A stretch of DNA of 64,000 nt from Pukyongia sp. (GTDB taxonomy: Bacteria; Bacteroidota; Bacteroidia; Flavobacteriales; Flavobacteriaceae): the NCBI GenBank assembly GCA_030148705.1, contig JASBSY010000014.1:496001-560000 (forward strand), written 5' to 3'. Below are positions 63,009-64,000 of the stretch, one piece after another. The translations under genes were made by a program, and so were the position numbers. Positions within the stretch are counted from its first letter, which is position 1, and every line of letters starts with the position of its first letter. The notes beneath the pieces were generated by a model. The model saw only the letters and a list, made by a program, of their open reading frames with translations, ran no database searches and had not been told where the DNA came from.

Positions 63009-64000
63009 TCAGAAATCGGCATTGCCGGGAGTTCTTGGATATGGAATTACGTCGCGTATATTTCCCATTCCGGTGACAAACTGAACCAGCCTTTCAAATC
63101 CAAGGCCGAATCCACTGTGAACACAGGTCCCGAATTTTCGCAGATCCAGGTACCAGTACAACTCTTCTTCCGAAATATCCATGGCCCGCATTTTGTCCAG
63201 AAGTACATCGTATCGCTCCTCTCTTTGTGAACCACCTACGATTTCGCCTATACCCGGGAACAATACGTCCATGGCACGAACGGTCTTGCCGTCGTCATTC
63301 AGCCTCATATAGAAGGCTTTGATGGTAGCCGGATAATCGAAGAGGATGACAGGACATTTAAAATGCTTTTCAACCAGGTAACGCTCATGTTCGCTCTGCA
63401 GGTCGGTACCCCATTCCTCGATGAGGTATTTGAATTTTTTCTTCTGATTCGGCTTGCTTCGCTTTAAGATATCGATAGCCTCTGTATAGGTAACCCTTTT
63501 GAAATTGTTTTCGGTGATAAACGATAATCGCTCTCTAAGCGGCCGCTCACTGCGTTCAGCCTGGGGTTTATTCTTTTCTTCATTCAGAAGGCGGGTTTCC
63601 AGGAATTCAAGGTCGTCCGCACAGTGTTCAAGCGCATATTTTATCACGTATTGAATAAATTCTTCGGCCAGGTCCATATTCATGTCCAGGTCGTAAAAAG
63701 CCATTTCCGGTTCTATCATCCAAAATTCAGCTAAATGTCGGGAAGTATTACTGTTTTCAGCCCTGAATGCAGGCCCGAACGTATAAATTTTACCCAGTCC
63801 CATTGCATAGGTTTCCCCCTCCAACTGCCCGCTTACGGTTAAATTTGTCTCCTTGCCAAAGAAATCCTCTTTATAATCTATCTCTCCATTTTCATTAAGG
63901 GGTGGATTCACGGGGGGTAATGAGGTAACGCGGAACATTTCTCCGGCACCTTCAGCGTCACTTCCCGTAATAATAGGGGAGTTCATATAGAAAAAATTGT
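63009..64000 (-). CDS. asnS: Asparaginyl-tRNA synthetase, C-terminal part (cut by window edge)
   Basis: About 330 residues of a class IIb synthetase whose N-terminus lies beyond the right edge; the frame is still open upstream of the internal Met at 63984-63986 (...[22 protein letters not shown]). Motif 2 appears around [28 protein letters not shown], motif 3 as [16 protein letters not shown] near the end. It charges tRNA-Asn. The internal Met is not the true start; family length is about 460-480. Confidence 0.95.
   Translation of the reverse strand, partial: NFFYMNSPIITGSDAEGAGEMFRVTSLPPVNPPLNENGEIDYKEDFFGKETNLTVSGQLEGETYAMGLGKIYTFGPAFRAENSNTSRHLAEFWMIEPEMAFYDLDMNMDLAEEFIQYVIKYALEHCADDLEFLETRLLNEEKNKPQAERSERPLRERLSFITENNFKRVTYTEAIDILKRSKPNQKKKFKYLIEEWGTDLQSEHERYLVEKHFKCPVILFDYPATIKAFYMRLNDDGKTVRAMDVLFPGIGEIVGGSQREERYDVLLDKMRAMDISEEELYWYLDLRKFGTCVHSGFGLGFERLVQFVTGMGNIRDVIPYPRTPGNADF

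Overview
This window is chromosomal DNA from a member of the Flavobacteriaceae (phylum Bacteroidota). The evidence is a SusC/SusD pair, a T9SS sorting domain, exbB/exbD/exbD followed by rpoN and asnS in the usual flavobacterial neighbourhood, nrdB placed before nrdA, and promoters of the Bacteroidota type (TAnnTTTG at -7) rather than the E. coli type. Coding density is high and I see no phage, transposase, plasmid or CRISPR signal. The species cannot be named from this sequence.

Layout. 1-3000: ribF (cut by the left edge), pth, rplY and prs on the minus strand, then tRNA-Leu(CAA). 3013-3475: a block of degenerate repeats behind that tRNA. 3561-11536: persulfide dioxygenase-rhodanese fusion, fatty acid hydroxylase, T9SS-secreted protein, HupE-like protein, dCMP deaminase, S41 protease, MarC, DUF3109 protein and a lipoprotein. 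11959-15479: class Ia ribonucleotide reductase nrdB-nrdA behind a 420-bp leader with several DnaA-box-like words. 15566-17956: two zinc-ribbon membrane proteins (one a CPBP protease) and chrA. 18101-22458: a phosphate island with a Pit transporter fused to a PhoU-like domain, an OprO/P-type porin, and an intergenic region carrying three copies of a 30-bp Pho-box-like element. 22538-26688: a beta-helix lipoprotein and a TonB-dependent receptor. 26905-34767: dgt, dxs, tadA, a cold-shock protein, a ClC channel and aspS. 34948-39241: an orphan SusC/SusD pair. 39302-45958: a complete TetR-regulated RND efflux operon. 46112-51817: polyprenyl synthase, an outer-membrane barrel protein and sucA-sucB. 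51901-54757: a two-component system and an overlooked 43-codon ORF behind a perfect 16-bp palindrome. 55246-57093: a retropepsin-like protease divergent from tatD-ansA. 57176-57263: tRNA-Ser(GGA), again followed by direct repeats. 57677-64000: exbB-exbD energising genes, a barrel protein, a membrane protein, rpoN and asnS (cut by the right edge).

Most genes are housekeeping or envelope functions. Nucleotide metabolism (prs, dCMP deaminase, nrdBA, dgt), envelope nutrient uptake (phosphate porin and Pit, two TonB systems with ExbB/ExbD to energise them) and efflux are the main themes. The least explained signals are regulatory or very small: the Pho-like 30-bp repeats with a possible small RNA, the palindrome and microprotein beside the response regulator, a shared element upstream of tadA and exbB, several promoters so close to the ATG that the messages would be leaderless, and repeat blocks downstream of both tRNA genes.
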